A stretch of 46,090 nt of DNA from Clostridia bacterium (GCA_017474045.1 JAFUHX010000064.1:1-46090); one strand, 5' to 3'; counted from the stretch's first letter, positions 31,387 through 40,124 are shown. Made by a program: numbers and translations. Notes: generated by a model from the letters alone, not told the origin.

Positions 31387-33168
31387 TTATGAAAGCACCA
31401 TATTTAAATTTTCATAGTTTTTAGTCATTAAAGAAACATAAGACTCGCCGTTTTCCAGATCGTCTGATGAAACATTATGGCAAGAATAAAGTGTTAAAAT
31501 TTCAGCACCGGTTTCGTCCTTTATGCATCGGGCAACATTACCTGAGCTTAAATCAACCTTGAAAATTACAGGAATTTTTTCTTCTTTAACTTTTTCAATC
31601 AAAAAAGCCAAAGTTACCGGATCAGCTTCGCTTTGAGCACTACAACCGGGAAAAGCAGCATAAAAATTAAAAGAAAATTCATCAGCAAAATGTTTAAAAG
31701 GAAAACGATCGGCAACAATTATTGATTTTCCCTTCGCCTTTTGACTTAATTGTCTGAACTTAGAAGAAAGATTATTAATTTTTTCAATATAGCTTTCTGA
31801 GTTTTTTTCAAAAAGCAATTTGTTGTTTCTGTTTTTCTCTGAAACCGCATCGGTAATTGCTTCAATGATTTTCACGGCGTTTGAAGGAGAAGTCCAGACG
31901 TGTTCATCGTATTCGTGGATGTGGTCATGGTCTTCAATGTCACAACTTTCTTCGCTATGCTCAGAACCTGAATCAACAACATCCATCATGCTGATAAACG
32001 TTGTTTCGGTTGCGTCAACTGAGGAAATAATTTCTCTTACCCATTCGTCTGATTCTCCGCCGCCGTAAACAAAAACATCGCATGAGCTGATGTTAATTAT
32101 ATCCTGAGCTGTAGGCTCAAAAGTATGGCTTTCTTCGCCCGGAGAAAGAAGCATTGTTACCTGCGCTTTTTCGCCGCAAATCTGCCTTGCAAAATCATAG
32201 GAGGCAAAATTGGTCGTTATTACAGAAAGGCCGCTGTTTCGGGAAAAATCAAGCGATTCAAAGGATGAAATAAAAACAAGAATTAAAACACAAGCAATTA
32301 AAACAAAAACACTTAAAGCCTTTTTAACTTTTTCTGACATCATTTTAATCTGAAAAGAATTAATTTTTCCGATAAAAGAAAAAATTCCCAAAGCTAAAAT
32401 ATTTACACAAACAATTACGGCTCCCGTCGGAGCTTGATACTTAACAGAAAAAACCAGACCGAGAAAAAAGCAGATTACAGAAATAAAAACTGAGGAAACA
32501 ACAACCTTTTTGTAGCTTTTGCAGACCCTCATAGCTATTACGGTGGGAAAAATAATAAGCCCGGAAATCAGCATTGCTCCCATCATTCTCATGCCGATAA
32601 CAATAGTTACGGCGGTTAAAACAGCAATAGAAGTGTTATAAGCTCCAACCTTTGTTCCCGTTGCCTTAGCAAAGCTTTCATCATAGGTTACAGCAAAAAT
32701 CTCTTCATAGAAAACAATAAAGAACGAAATGATTACAGCTGTAAGAATAACGCTGATAACAACGTCTGAATCAGTCATAGTTAAAATGCTTCCGAACATA
32801 TAGCTATAAATATCAATATTCAGACCGCCGCCCAGCGATGTTGCAAGAACGCCGACAGCAAGAGCACCGGTTGAAATCAACGCTATGGCGGAATCGCCTT
32901 TGATTTTTCCTTTTTCGTTCATTCTCAAAAGCAGAAAAGCCGCAACAACAACAATAGGCAGCGCAAAATACAGCGGCGCTACATTTGCAGCGCAAGCAAT
33001 TGCTATGGCACCAAACCCCACATGAGAAAGCCCGTCACCAATCATTGAAAAGCGTTTAAGAACAAGACTGACACCAAGAAGTGCACAACAAGCTGAAATC
33101 AACATTCCGACAACAAGCGCCCTCAGAAGAAACTGCTGAGAAAAAACCAAAGAAAGTGTTTCAATCAT
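31387..33168 (-). CDS. Zinc ABC transporter, fused permease and binding protein (ZnuB-ZnuA)
   Basis: A 593-residue fusion. Residues 1-270 are a metal permease of the ABC-3 family with about eight hydrophobic segments, including GDGLSHVGFGAIA and the late GMRMMGAMLISGLIIFP. A further hydrophobic helix (about 284-303) anchors the second half outside. Residues about 312-593 are a cluster-9 zinc binding protein: VTMLLSPGEESHTFEPT with H348, a His/Asp/Glu-rich loop (404-423) typical of zinc rather than manganese proteins, H423 in HVWTSP, and H493 in FKHFADEF. Normally these are separate polypeptides. The start overlaps the ATPase gene by 8 bp. It is the third gene of the Zur-controlled operon. Confidence 0.88.
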   Translation of the reverse strand: MIETLSLVFSQQFLLRALVVGMLISACCALLGVSLVLKRFSMIGDGLSHVGFGAIAIACAANVAPLYFALPIVVVAAFLLLRMNEKGKIKGDSAIALISTGALAVGVLATSLGGGLNIDIYSYMFGSILTMTDSDVVISVILTAVIISFFIVFYEEIFAVTYDESFAKATGTKVGAYNTSIAVLTAVTIVIGMRMMGAMLISGLIIFPTVIAMRVCKSYKKVVVSSVFISVICFFLGLVFSVKYQAPTGAVIVCVNILALGIFSFIGKINSFQIKMMSEKVKKALSVFVLIACVLILVFISSFESLDFSRNSGLSVITTNFASYDFARQICGEKAQVTMLLSPGEESHTFEPTAQDIINISSCDVFVYGGGESDEWVREIISSVDATETTFISMMDVVDSGSEHSEESCDIEDHDHIHEYDEHVWTSPSNAVKIIEAITDAVSEKNRNNKLLFEKNSESYIEKINNLSSKFRQLSQKAKGKSIIVADRFPFKHFADEFSFNFYAAFPGCSAQSEADPVTLAFLIEKVKEEKIPVIFKVDLSSGNVARCIKDETGAEILTLYSCHNVSSDDLENGESYVSLMTKNYENLNMVLS

Positions 33169-33871
33169 TGCCTACACCATCCTTAAATGAATTAAAAATG
33201 TCGCTCGCTGTGTATTCCTCGGCTTTTGAAAAATATGAGCCGTTCTTTTTAAGGTGAAGAATATGTGAAGCATGGCTTGCGGCGTATAAAATATCATGCG
33301 AAACCATTATAACAGTCATTGAATACTCTCTGTTAAGTTTTTCAATCAGAGAATAAAACTCTGCTGTTACGACAACATCAAGCCCTGAAACAGGTTCATC
33401 AAGCAAAAGAAGCTTATTGGCCGAACAAAGCGCTCTTGCGAGAAGAACGCGTTGCTGCTGACCGCCTGAAAGTTCGCGATAGCACTTATTTTTAAAACCG
33501 AGAATATCAAGCTTTTTCATGTTTTCACAAGCAATTTGCTTTTCTTTTTTTGAAAAGAAAATTCGATTTTTCTTCTCTTTCAGACAGCCGGAAAGAACAA
33601 CCTCAAAAACGCTGGCAGGAAAATCTTTTTGAGTTGTTGTTTGCTGAGGAAGATAGCCAATTCCACCGTCTGAAAGCTCTTTTGAAAAGTCAATTGACCC
33701 TGAGGAAACGCTTTTAAGTCCAAGAATCGCCTTAACAAGAGTGCTTTTTCCGCTGCCGTTTTCACCGACAATGCAAAGAAAATCTCCTTCATTAACAGAA
33801 AAAGACAAATCTTCAGCAACAACCACATTATCATAGCTGAGGCAAACATTTTTACATTCAATCAATGCCAT
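33161..33871 (-). CDS. znuC: Zinc ABC transporter ATP-binding protein
   Basis: A 236-residue ABC ATPase. Walker A is GENGSGKST, the Q-loop is in GYLPQQ, the signature is LSGGQQQR, Walker B is LLLLDEP and the switch His is in MVSHD. It powers uptake by the fused permease encoded next. Start: the frame is open for 99 codons further, but that extension lies inside the zur gene; ATG 33871 with GGGGG 6 nt ahead is the supported start and gives a normal length. It overlaps zur by 14 bp. Confidence 0.92.
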   Translation of the reverse strand: MALIECKNVCLSYDNVVVAEDLSFSVNEGDFLCIVGENGSGKSTLVKAILGLKSVSSGSIDFSKELSDGGIGYLPQQTTTQKDFPASVFEVVLSGCLKEKKNRIFFSKKEKQIACENMKKLDILGFKNKCYRELSGGQQQRVLLARALCSANKLLLLDEPVSGLDVVVTAEFYSLIEKLNREYSMTVIMVSHDILYAASHASHILHLKKNGSYFSKAEEYTASDIFNSFKDGVGND

Positions 33872-34289
33872 TGTTATCCCCCTTTTCTGCGCAATCACTG
33901 CACAGACCAAAAAAAGTTGATTTTGAGTTATCAACCTTAAAGTTATGATGCTCTGAAATATGTTCACAAATGTTGCTGACAAAATCACATCCAAGATGAA
34001 TAAATTTTCCGCAGGAAACACACTTGAGATGAATATGCTCAGAACATTCATCAGCGTGCTCAACATATTGATAGGTTCCGCTTTTTCCTCTTGATTGAGG
34101 AAAAAACCTGAGATTACCGCTTTTAACAAGATAGTCGCAATAACGATAGACCGTTGTTCTTCCCACAACAGTTCCGCTTTCTTTCAGAATTTCAACGATT
34201 TCATCAATTGTATAAGCTTTTTCGTGGTTATTTGAAAAATAGTTCAAAATAATTTCTCTTTGTTTTGTTTTATATGAAGGTTCAGTCAA
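33858..34289 (-). CDS. zur: Fur-family zinc regulator (Zur)
   Basis: A 143-residue Fur-family repressor. The winged-helix part has TKQREIILNYFSNNHEKAYTIDEIV and VGRTTVYRYCDYLVKSG; the dimer domain has HIHLKCVSCGKFIHLGC and the end CSDC, together the two Cys pairs of the structural zinc site, plus several His that can hold the sensory zinc. With zinc bound it should block the operon. Start: a longer frame from 34367 would begin upstream of the promoter and is ruled out; TTG 34289 with GGTGG 8 nt ahead fits the family's N-terminus (GTG codons just upstream are the alternative). Zinc-transporter genes downstream make Zur more likely than Fur or PerR. Confidence 0.85.
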   Translation of the reverse strand: MTEPSYKTKQREIILNYFSNNHEKAYTIDEIVEILKESGTVVGRTTVYRYCDYLVKSGNLRFFPQSRGKSGTYQYVEHADECSEHIHLKCVSCGKFIHLGCDFVSNICEHISEHHNFKVDNSKSTFFGLCSDCAEKGDNNGID

Positions 34290-34302
34290 AATATTCACCA
34301 CC

Positions 34303-34325
34303 AAATTGAAAATGAATTTCAATTT
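34303..34325 (-). promoter_or_regulatory. Zur operator (inverted repeat)
   Basis: AAATTGAAA - 5 bp - TTTCAATTT, a perfect 9-bp inverted repeat. It covers the expected transcript start (about 34322) of the zur promoter, where a bound repressor would block transcription. The A/T-rich dyad with TGAAA halves resembles Fur/Zur boxes. No second copy was noticed elsewhere in the window. Confidence 0.65.
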
Positions 34326-34328
34326 CAT

Positions 34329-34357
34329 ATTATAGCTTTTTAAAAATAATTTGTCAA
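34329..34357 (-). promoter_or_regulatory. Sigma-A promoter of the zur-znu operon
   Basis: Minus-strand TTGACA (34357-34352), 17-bp spacer and TATAAT (34334-34329), both full consensus. Confidence 0.85.
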
Positions 34358-34386
34358 CCAAACTCAAGAAAAAGAGTTGTTATTTA

Positions 34387-34415
34387 TTGAAAATACTGTT
34401 TTTAAATGCTATAAT
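34387..34415 (+). promoter_or_regulatory. Sigma-A promoter of the MscS-CDF genes
   Basis: TTGAAA (34387-34392), 17-bp spacer, TATAAT (34410-34415); it is back to back with the zur promoter, only 30 bp away. Confidence 0.75.
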
Positions 34416-34444
34416 TTTCTTAATATTAAATTGGAGGTTTTGAA

Positions 34445-35368
34445 ATGTTTAACTTATTGTCTATTGCAGATATCGAAATCGAAACTCAAACCGGAACAAA
34501 CCCTATTCTTGATGAAAGCGGTCAATTTGTCAGCGCAGAAGAAGCGGTCAGCAATTTCGCAAAGCTTTGGGAAGAATGGGACATTGTTAACAAATTTATC
34601 GGTTCAATTCCTAAGCTTATCATTGCCGCAGTTCTGATTATCCTTGGAATATGGCTTTCAAGAATAGTTTCAAAAATCGTTATTAAAACACTTAAATCCA
34701 GAGGTGTTGACGCTTCTGTTTATCTTTTTATTAAAAGCATTATTTCTGTTGTTATAAAAATTGCTTTTGTTTTATTTGCACTTTCTCTTTTTATCAACAT
34801 CAACTCCTTCCTTGCTGCCATTGGTGCCGCCGGTATTACTGCAGGTATTGGTCTTCAAGACAGCGTTTCTCAATTCGCCAGCGGTATTCAGATTTTGCTC
34901 AATCATCCGTTTAAAGCCGGTGACTATATTGAAGTTAACGGAATCGGAGGAAATGTTGAAAGAATTCAGTTTATGAACACTGTTATTATTACGCCTGATA
35001 ACAAAAGAATTACTATTCCCAATTCACACATTACAACCAATAATATTACTAACTATTCAGCTGAAAAAACCAGACGAGTTGACCTTTCATTCTCTGTTTC
35101 CTACAACAGCGATTTCTCTCTTGTCAGAAAGGCTATTTTGCAAGCAACCGAAAGCTGCGAGGCGGTTCTCAAAACTCCCGAACCTCAGATTTTTGTTAAC
35201 TCACATGACGCCAGCGGTATCAGCATTATTGCAAGAGTATGGTGTGAAAACGCTGATTATTGGAATGCATATTTTCAGATGATGGAAAAAGTTAAAATAT
35301 CTTTTGACAACAACAACATTAACATTCCCTTCGATCAGCTTGATGTTCACATCATTGATAAAGAATGA
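34445..35368 (+). CDS. Small-conductance mechanosensitive channel (MscS)
   Basis: A 307-residue membrane protein with three or four hydrophobic segments (about 57-77, 95-118 and the pore helix). The pore helix AAIGAAGITAGIGLQDSVSQFASGIQIL and the beta domain GDYIEVNGIGGNVERIQFMNTVIITPDNKRITIPN (in blocks) are MscS hallmarks. It opens on membrane stretch and releases solutes after osmotic downshock. GGAGG precedes the ATG. The CDF gene follows after 18 bp. Confidence 0.94.
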   Translation: MFNLLSIADIEIETQTGTNPILDESGQFVSAEEAVSNFAKLWEEWDIVNKFIGSIPKLIIAAVLIILGIWLSRIVSKIVIKTLKSRGVDASVYLFIKSIISVVIKIAFVLFALSLFININSFLAAIGAAGITAGIGLQDSVSQFASGIQILLNHPFKAGDYIEVNGIGGNVERIQFMNTVIITPDNKRITIPNSHITTNNITNYSAEKTRRVDLSFSVSYNSDFSLVRKAILQATESCEAVLKTPEPQIFVNSHDASGISIIARVWCENADYWNAYFQMMEKVKISFDNNNINIPFDQLDVHIIDKE

Positions 35369-35386
35369 TTTTAAGGCGGAACTCTT

Positions 35387-36553
35387 ATGACTAATTTATT
35401 GGTAAAGCTGTTTATTTCAGACTATCAGAACACTTCAAGCGCCAATGTCAGAGAAAAATACGGTCTTTTAAGCAGCATTACAGGTATTGTTTTAAACATT
35501 ATTCTGACCTTGGCTAAATTTCTCGTGGGCGCTGTTTCAAACAGTATTTCAATTACAGCTGACGCAATTAATAATCTTGCTGACGCCGGTTCCTGCGTGG
35601 TTACATTAGTCGGCTTCAAAATGGCTAATATCAAGCCGGACAAAGAGCACCCCTTCGGTCACGGAAGAATTGAATATGTTTCAGCTCTTATTGTTGGCTT
35701 TATTGTTGAATTAATGGGATTTGAGCTTATTAAATCTTCTGTTGATAAAATAATCAATCCTCAGACCGTTGTTTTTAACATTCCGGCAGTTATTGTTCTT
35801 CTGATTTCAATTTTCGGAAAGCTTTGGCTTGCGCTGTTTAACAGAAAGCTGGGTAAAGCAATTTCTTCGCCGGCTCTTTCGGCTGTTGTAACAGACAGCC
35901 TTTGCGACATTGCGGCAACAGCCTTTTCACTCCTCGCTTTGATTCTTTCAACAATTTCAAATATTCCCTTTGATGCTGTTTTCGGTATTGTTGTTGCGCT
36001 ATTTATTATGTATTCGGGCTACGGAATTTTAAAAGAAACTATTGGACTTATTTTAGGAACTCCTCCATCAAAAGAATTTGTTGATGAGCTTGTTGACTTT
36101 ATTAAAAGTCATGACGGTGTTTATGGAATTCACGACCTTGTTATTCATTCCTACGGTGAAAACCGACTTTTTGGAAGTGTTCACATTGAAATTCTTAACA
36201 CAGCTGACATTCTTGTTGCTCACGACACCATGGATCTGATTGAAAAAGAAGCCTTTGAAAAATTCGGAATCAACCTTGTTGCTCACATTGATCCCCTCGC
36301 CCTTGAAGATGAAAAGGTCAAAGAGCTTTTTGAGATAACAAAGGAAATTATAATTGACATTGATAAAAGGCTTTCCATTCACGATTTTCGAGTTGTTGAC
36401 GGACCTACTCACACCAATTTGATTTTTGATATTGTTATTCCTTTCAACTATAACCTGACAAAAGCTGAGCTGATTGATTTAATAACAACGAGAATTAAAG
36501 AGGTTGATGAACGGTTTTGTTTGGCAGCAACAGTTGAATATTCCTACACTTAA
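35387..36553 (+). CDS. Cation diffusion facilitator family transporter
   Basis: A 388-residue metal exporter with six hydrophobic segments (about 30-225). The transport-site residues lie in ITADAINNLADA (helix 2) and TDSLCDIAAT (helix 5), with HPFGHGRIEY in the loop after helix 2. The cytoplasmic part is twice the normal length and seems to hold two copies of the dimerisation domain: DLVIHSYGENRLFGSVHIEI (about 250-270) and FRVVDGPTHTNLIFDIVIP (about 335-352). Substrate may be Zn2+, Mn2+ or Fe2+; closeness to the zinc-uptake operon hints at zinc, but it is transcribed the other way. AAGGCGG precedes the ATG. Confidence 0.9.
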   Translation: MTNLLVKLFISDYQNTSSANVREKYGLLSSITGIVLNIILTLAKFLVGAVSNSISITADAINNLADAGSCVVTLVGFKMANIKPDKEHPFGHGRIEYVSALIVGFIVELMGFELIKSSVDKIINPQTVVFNIPAVIVLLISIFGKLWLALFNRKLGKAISSPALSAVVTDSLCDIAATAFSLLALILSTISNIPFDAVFGIVVALFIMYSGYGILKETIGLILGTPPSKEFVDELVDFIKSHDGVYGIHDLVIHSYGENRLFGSVHIEILNTADILVAHDTMDLIEKEAFEKFGINLVAHIDPLALEDEKVKELFEITKEIIIDIDKRLSIHDFRVVDGPTHTNLIFDIVIPFNYNLTKAELIDLITTRIKEVDERFCLAATVEYSYT

Positions 36554-36702
36554 ACAGACATTCGTTTATAACTTGTTGAAAATGCATAAATTGACATCAT
36601 TTTTTAGCAATATTTTTTGGATTAAAAGAAGCAAAATAATATTGCAAAGTTTGCAGAAAAAAGTAAAATAATAGAGAAGAATAAAATTGGGGGTAAACAA
36701 AT

Positions 36703-37902
36703 ATGTCACCATTCGTAAGAGAAGACATCTATAATATGCCGCAAGGCAAACTCGGAATCATTGCAATGAGAGGTTGCGAAGAACTTGCAAACAAAATCGA
36801 CAACTACATTGTAAACAGCAGAAAGTGTTTTGACTGCCGACTTAAAGACCACATCTGCCTTGACGGTTATCAGAGAGATTCTTATTTGGTTGATGTTTCT
36901 TTTCCGCGTTTTTCAACCGGCGAAGGAAAAGCCGTAATTAACCAGACGATCAGAGGCTATGACCTTTTTATCATCTGCGACTGCTTTAACTACAACGTAA
37001 AATACAAAATGTATGCTCTTAAAGACGCTGACGGAAAACCTCTTATGGTTCCTATGAGTCCGGATGACCATTTTGCTGACCTCAAAAGAGTAATCTCTGC
37101 TTGCGCAGGCAAAGCAAGAAGAATTACTGTTATTATGCCTATGCTTTATGAAGGCAGACAGCATAGAAGAACAGCCCGCGAATCTCTCGACTGCGCTCTT
37201 GCCCTTCAGGAGCTTGAAAACATGGGTGTTTCAAATATCATTACTTTTGACGCTCACGACCCAAGAGTTCAGAACGCAATCAGAATTGGCTTTGAAAGCG
37301 TTTCTCCAACATATCAGATGATTAAGGCTCTTGCAAAAAGCGTTGACAACAACATTAAGTTTAACCCCGAATCAACCATGATGGTTTCACCTGACGAAGG
37401 CGGAATGGGCCGTTGCCTTTATTATTCACACGTTCTTGGTCTTGACCTTGGAATGTTCTATAAGAGAAGAGATTACTCAAGAGTTGTTGACGGAACCAAT
37501 CCCATTATCGCTCACGAATTTCTCGGCTCAAATATTGAAGGAAAAGACGTTATCGTTGTTGATGATATGATTTCAAGCGGAGCAAGTATTCTTGACGTTT
37601 GCCGTCAGCTTAAAGCTCTTAATGCAAAGAGAATTTTTGTTTTCTCTTCTTTCGGTCTTTTCTCCTCAGGTCTTGAAGCTTTTGATAAGGCTTATTCTGA
37701 AGGATTGTTTGACAAAATATTTACTACCAACCTCATTTATACTCCTGAAGATCTTCTCAGCAAACCCTGGTACAGAATGGTTGATATGTCTAAATATTGC
37801 TCATTCATCATCGATACTCTTAACCATGATGAATCAGTCAGCACCTTCCTTGATCCCGTTTCAAAAATTAATGAATATATTGAAAGATATAATCTTAAAT
37901 AA
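36703..37902 (+). CDS. prs: Ribose-phosphate pyrophosphokinase (long, divergent type)
   Basis: A 399-residue phosphoribosyltransferase-fold enzyme that makes PRPP from ribose 5-phosphate and ATP. It keeps the ATP-side motifs YEGRQHRRTARESLDCA and ITFDAHDPRVQNA, and the PRPP loop VIVVDDMISSGAS. It is about 80 residues longer than classic Prs, with an N-terminal insertion holding RKCFDCRLKDHICLDGY and an extended C-terminus. The insertion's cysteines (FDCRLKDHIC) are unusual. GGGGGT precedes ATG 36703 and an 8-bp inverted repeat GCAATATT / AATATTGC lies upstream (36607-36645). It is a one-gene unit closed by the terminator at 37909. Confidence 0.85.
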   Translation: MSPFVREDIYNMPQGKLGIIAMRGCEELANKIDNYIVNSRKCFDCRLKDHICLDGYQRDSYLVDVSFPRFSTGEGKAVINQTIRGYDLFIICDCFNYNVKYKMYALKDADGKPLMVPMSPDDHFADLKRVISACAGKARRITVIMPMLYEGRQHRRTARESLDCALALQELENMGVSNIITFDAHDPRVQNAIRIGFESVSPTYQMIKALAKSVDNNIKFNPESTMMVSPDEGGMGRCLYYSHVLGLDLGMFYKRRDYSRVVDGTNPIIAHEFLGSNIEGKDVIVVDDMISSGASILDVCRQLKALNAKRIFVFSSFGLFSSGLEAFDKAYSEGLFDKIFTTNLIYTPEDLLSKPWYRMVDMSKYCSFIIDTLNHDESVSTFLDPVSKINEYIERYNLK

Positions 37903-37908
37903 AAATCA

Positions 37909-37938
37909 GAGCCGTTGAGAAATCAGCGGCTCTTTTTT
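37909..37938 (+). terminator. Terminator of prs
   Basis: GAGCCGTTGA - GAAA - TCAGCGGCTC, 10-bp stem with one G-T pair, a GNRA loop and a six-T tract. Confidence 0.9.
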
Positions 37939-37955
37939 ATAAAAAACAAATCAAC

Positions 37956-37983
37956 AAACGCCCCGCTTCTGAACGGGGCGTTT
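37956..37983 (-). terminator. Terminator of the GPH symporter gene
   Basis: AAACGCCCCG / CGGGGCGTTT, 10-bp perfect stem; on the minus strand T-rich sequence (TGTTGATTTGTTTTTT) follows. Confidence 0.8.
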
Positions 37984-37998
37984 GTTATTAATCTTAAT

Positions 37999-39396
37999 TT
38001 ATTCAGCGGCAGCTTCTCTCTTTTTTCTGTTTTCAGTAACCTCAGCTGTAATTGACTCCATAAATTCACCATGAAGTTTAAACTTAGCCGTATAAATAAT
38101 GAGAGAAACAACAAAGAGAATTGCAGGCATTAATGTAAGCATAGCCGTAATTGCAGATTTAGCTGTCTGTGAGTTTGCGCTGTGGAGAGTACCGTCGTAT
38201 TTGGAAACTCCGAGAGAAACAAAGAGAATGATTGTTTGGAAGGTATATGCCATTTTCTGAAGGAAGCCCTTCATTGAGAAAATGATTGATTCAGATCTGA
38301 AGCCCATTTTTACTTCGCCGTAGTCAACAATATCAGCAAGGAATACAGTCTGCGCTGTGAACATTGAAGCAACACCGAGACCTGCAACAAAGTAGAAAAC
38401 ATCCATAAGGAGCACATGACCTGCAAATGCCATTACAGTCATACCGCCGAAGCCAACTGCGGCAAGAGCAAGGGAAATCTGATATGCCTTTCTCTTGGAG
38501 AACATTTTCTGTAAGAACGGGAACACAAGAAGACCAACTACTGAGCCTACTGCATTGAAGGTGCTGAAAAGTGACTGCTGAGTTGAATCTCCAACAACAA
38601 CATCAAAGAAGTAAGAGGCAACACCTGATGAAAGGTACCAACCTGCATTTGAAATCATAGCGAAGAGCATAAATACAAGAAGCTGGTCGTTTGATTTAAC
38701 AATCTGTAATGTTCTCTTAAAAGAGAACTTTTCACCGGATGAAGTATTAACTTTTTCTTTAGTAGAGCCAACACATACGCTTGCAAAGAATATAAGCGCA
38801 ACCGCACAAACAATAGCAGTAATAAAGAAGCTGTTTTCGTCACGGATTATCTTACCGTTAGAATCGGTTGATTTACTTACGGCAGCCATAAGAATAGGTG
38901 CTCCCATAGATACAATACCCTGACCGATACCTGAAAAAGCACGAGCTACAGTTGAAAGAAGAGTTCTTTCTTCAGGGTCACTTGTAAATGAGGGAACCAT
39001 TGACCAAAAAGGAATATCGGCAAGAGTGTTTGTCATACCCCAACCTACATAGAAAATTGCTATGTAAACACAAAGAGCAACACCGGAAAGATGGAAGGGA
39101 TTTGAGAAAAGAAGAACGAGAACAACTGAGTTAAGAAGCGCACCTGTTAAAATCCAGGGGCGGAACTTACCCATTTTTGTTTTTGTATTATCAACGATTG
39201 TTCCCATCATAGGATCGTTGATACCATCCCAGATACGTGCAAGAGGGGTAAGAATAAGAAGGAAGGCAGGCTTTAGACCTAAAACGTCAGTTAAATACTG
39301 AGCAAGGAAGGTATAAAACATTCCGTAGCTGAGGTCAAGGCCGATAGCGCCGACACCATAACCGAGCTTGCTGATTATGTATTTGATTGATTTCAT
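37999..39396 (-). CDS. GPH-family sugar:cation symporter (MelB-like MFS)
   Basis: A 465-residue membrane protein with twelve hydrophobic segments. The family features are GLDLSYGMFYTFLAQYLTDVLG at the start, ARIWDGINDPMMGTIVDNTKTKMGKFRPWIL (cation and sugar site Asp residues and the loop 2-3 motif) and ADIVDYGEVKMGFRSESIIFS late in the second half. Such proteins import di- or oligosaccharides or glycosides with Na+, Li+ or H+. It could feed the cytosolic GH3 glucosidase, but the genes are 29 kb apart, so that is speculation. GGAG precedes the ATG. One-gene unit with promoter at 39431 and terminator at 37956. Confidence 0.9.
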   Translation of the reverse strand: MKSIKYIISKLGYGVGAIGLDLSYGMFYTFLAQYLTDVLGLKPAFLLILTPLARIWDGINDPMMGTIVDNTKTKMGKFRPWILTGALLNSVVLVLLFSNPFHLSGVALCVYIAIFYVGWGMTNTLADIPFWSMVPSFTSDPEERTLLSTVARAFSGIGQGIVSMGAPILMAAVSKSTDSNGKIIRDENSFFITAIVCAVALIFFASVCVGSTKEKVNTSSGEKFSFKRTLQIVKSNDQLLVFMLFAMISNAGWYLSSGVASYFFDVVVGDSTQQSLFSTFNAVGSVVGLLVFPFLQKMFSKRKAYQISLALAAVGFGGMTVMAFAGHVLLMDVFYFVAGLGVASMFTAQTVFLADIVDYGEVKMGFRSESIIFSMKGFLQKMAYTFQTIILFVSLGVSKYDGTLHSANSQTAKSAITAMLTLMPAILFVVSLIIYTAKFKLHGEFMESITAEVTENRKKREAAAE

Positions 39397-39430
39397 TTTT
39401 ACTCTCCTTTTCGATAAAAATTACTATATC

Positions 39431-39459
39431 ATTTTACACAAAACCAATATGGTAGTCAA
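39431..39459 (-). promoter_or_regulatory. Sigma-A promoter of the GPH symporter gene
   Basis: Minus-strand TTGACT (39459-39454), 17-bp spacer, TAAAAT (39436-39431). Confidence 0.65.
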
Positions 39460-39465
39460 TTGATT

Positions 39466-40083
39466 TTATGAAAAACTTTCATTATTAATGGCAATAAGCT
39501 CAAATTCTGAATCCTTTGAACAAAATGTGCAGAAATAATCTTTAAGCCTTATCGAGGAAAAGGTCAGACCGTAGGCTTCAAAACATTCTTTTTTAATTTG
39601 TTCTGAAAAATCGAGGTCAAAAATTCCATTAAGCCCTTCCCCGCTATGCTTTAAAAAGCTTTCTTTAACAGTCCACAATCTGATGAAATCTTCGTCGGAA
39701 GAAATCAGAGGTTTTTCTTTTTCAGAAAGGACTTTGTTTTTTACTTTTTCAGAAACAAAATGAATTTTTTCGCAGTCAATTCCCACATTGTCCTTTGAAA
39801 AAGCACACATACAAAGTCCATGGCTGTGTGAAATATTAAAATATAAGTTCTTATCTTTAACAAATGGTTTTCCGTCCTGAGCAAAGGCAATTTCATATTC
39901 TTCATCAGGCATCAGCTTTTTTATGCCAACGGAAAACAGAAACCATGAAAGAAGACTTTCGTGATTAGTTTTCAAAAAAGAAATCCTCTTTATTTTTTCT
40001 TTCTTTTCATTGGGAATTTTTTCTAAGGCAAAATCATAAAATTCTTCATTAAAATTTTTTGTGAAAGCATAATAAACAATCAT
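39466..40083 (-). CDS. 4'-phosphopantetheinyl transferase, Sfp type
   Basis: A 205-residue enzyme that moves phosphopantetheine from CoA to a Ser of carrier proteins. The motifs are FNISHSHG, VGIDCEKI (Mg-binding Asp and Glu) and the late RLWTVKESFLKHSGEGL with the catalytic WxxKES. Sfp-type enzymes usually serve peptide or polyketide synthases; no such gene is in the window, so the target is unknown. Start: a frame start seven codons upstream lies inside the terminator at 40091-40117 and is excluded; ATG 40083 has only a weak GAAG box. Confidence 0.87.
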   Translation of the reverse strand: MIVYYAFTKNFNEEFYDFALEKIPNEKKEKIKRISFLKTNHESLLSWFLFSVGIKKLMPDEEYEIAFAQDGKPFVKDKNLYFNISHSHGLCMCAFSKDNVGIDCEKIHFVSEKVKNKVLSEKEKPLISSDEDFIRLWTVKESFLKHSGEGLNGIFDLDFSEQIKKECFEAYGLTFSSIRLKDYFCTFCSKDSEFELIAINNESFS

Positions 40084-40090
40084 ATCTTCA

Positions 40091-40117
40091 AAAACGGACA
40101 GCACAAAAGTACTGTCC
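40091..40117 (-). terminator. Terminator of the citrate synthase-folD-PspC operon
   Basis: On the minus strand GGACAGTAC - TTTT - GTGCTGTCC, a 9-bp stem with one G-T pair, followed by GTTTTTG. It stands directly after the PspC gene. Confidence 0.75.
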
Positions 40118-40124
40118 TCTTTCG

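Noticed and set aside
33872-34168. A 99-residue N-terminal extension of the zinc transporter ATPase
   Set aside because: It lies within the zur coding sequence in another frame; GGGGG ahead of ATG 33871 and the normal family length fix the shorter start.
34290-34367. Longer zur starting at 34367
   Set aside because: That start would be upstream of the promoter and operator, so it would not be transcribed.
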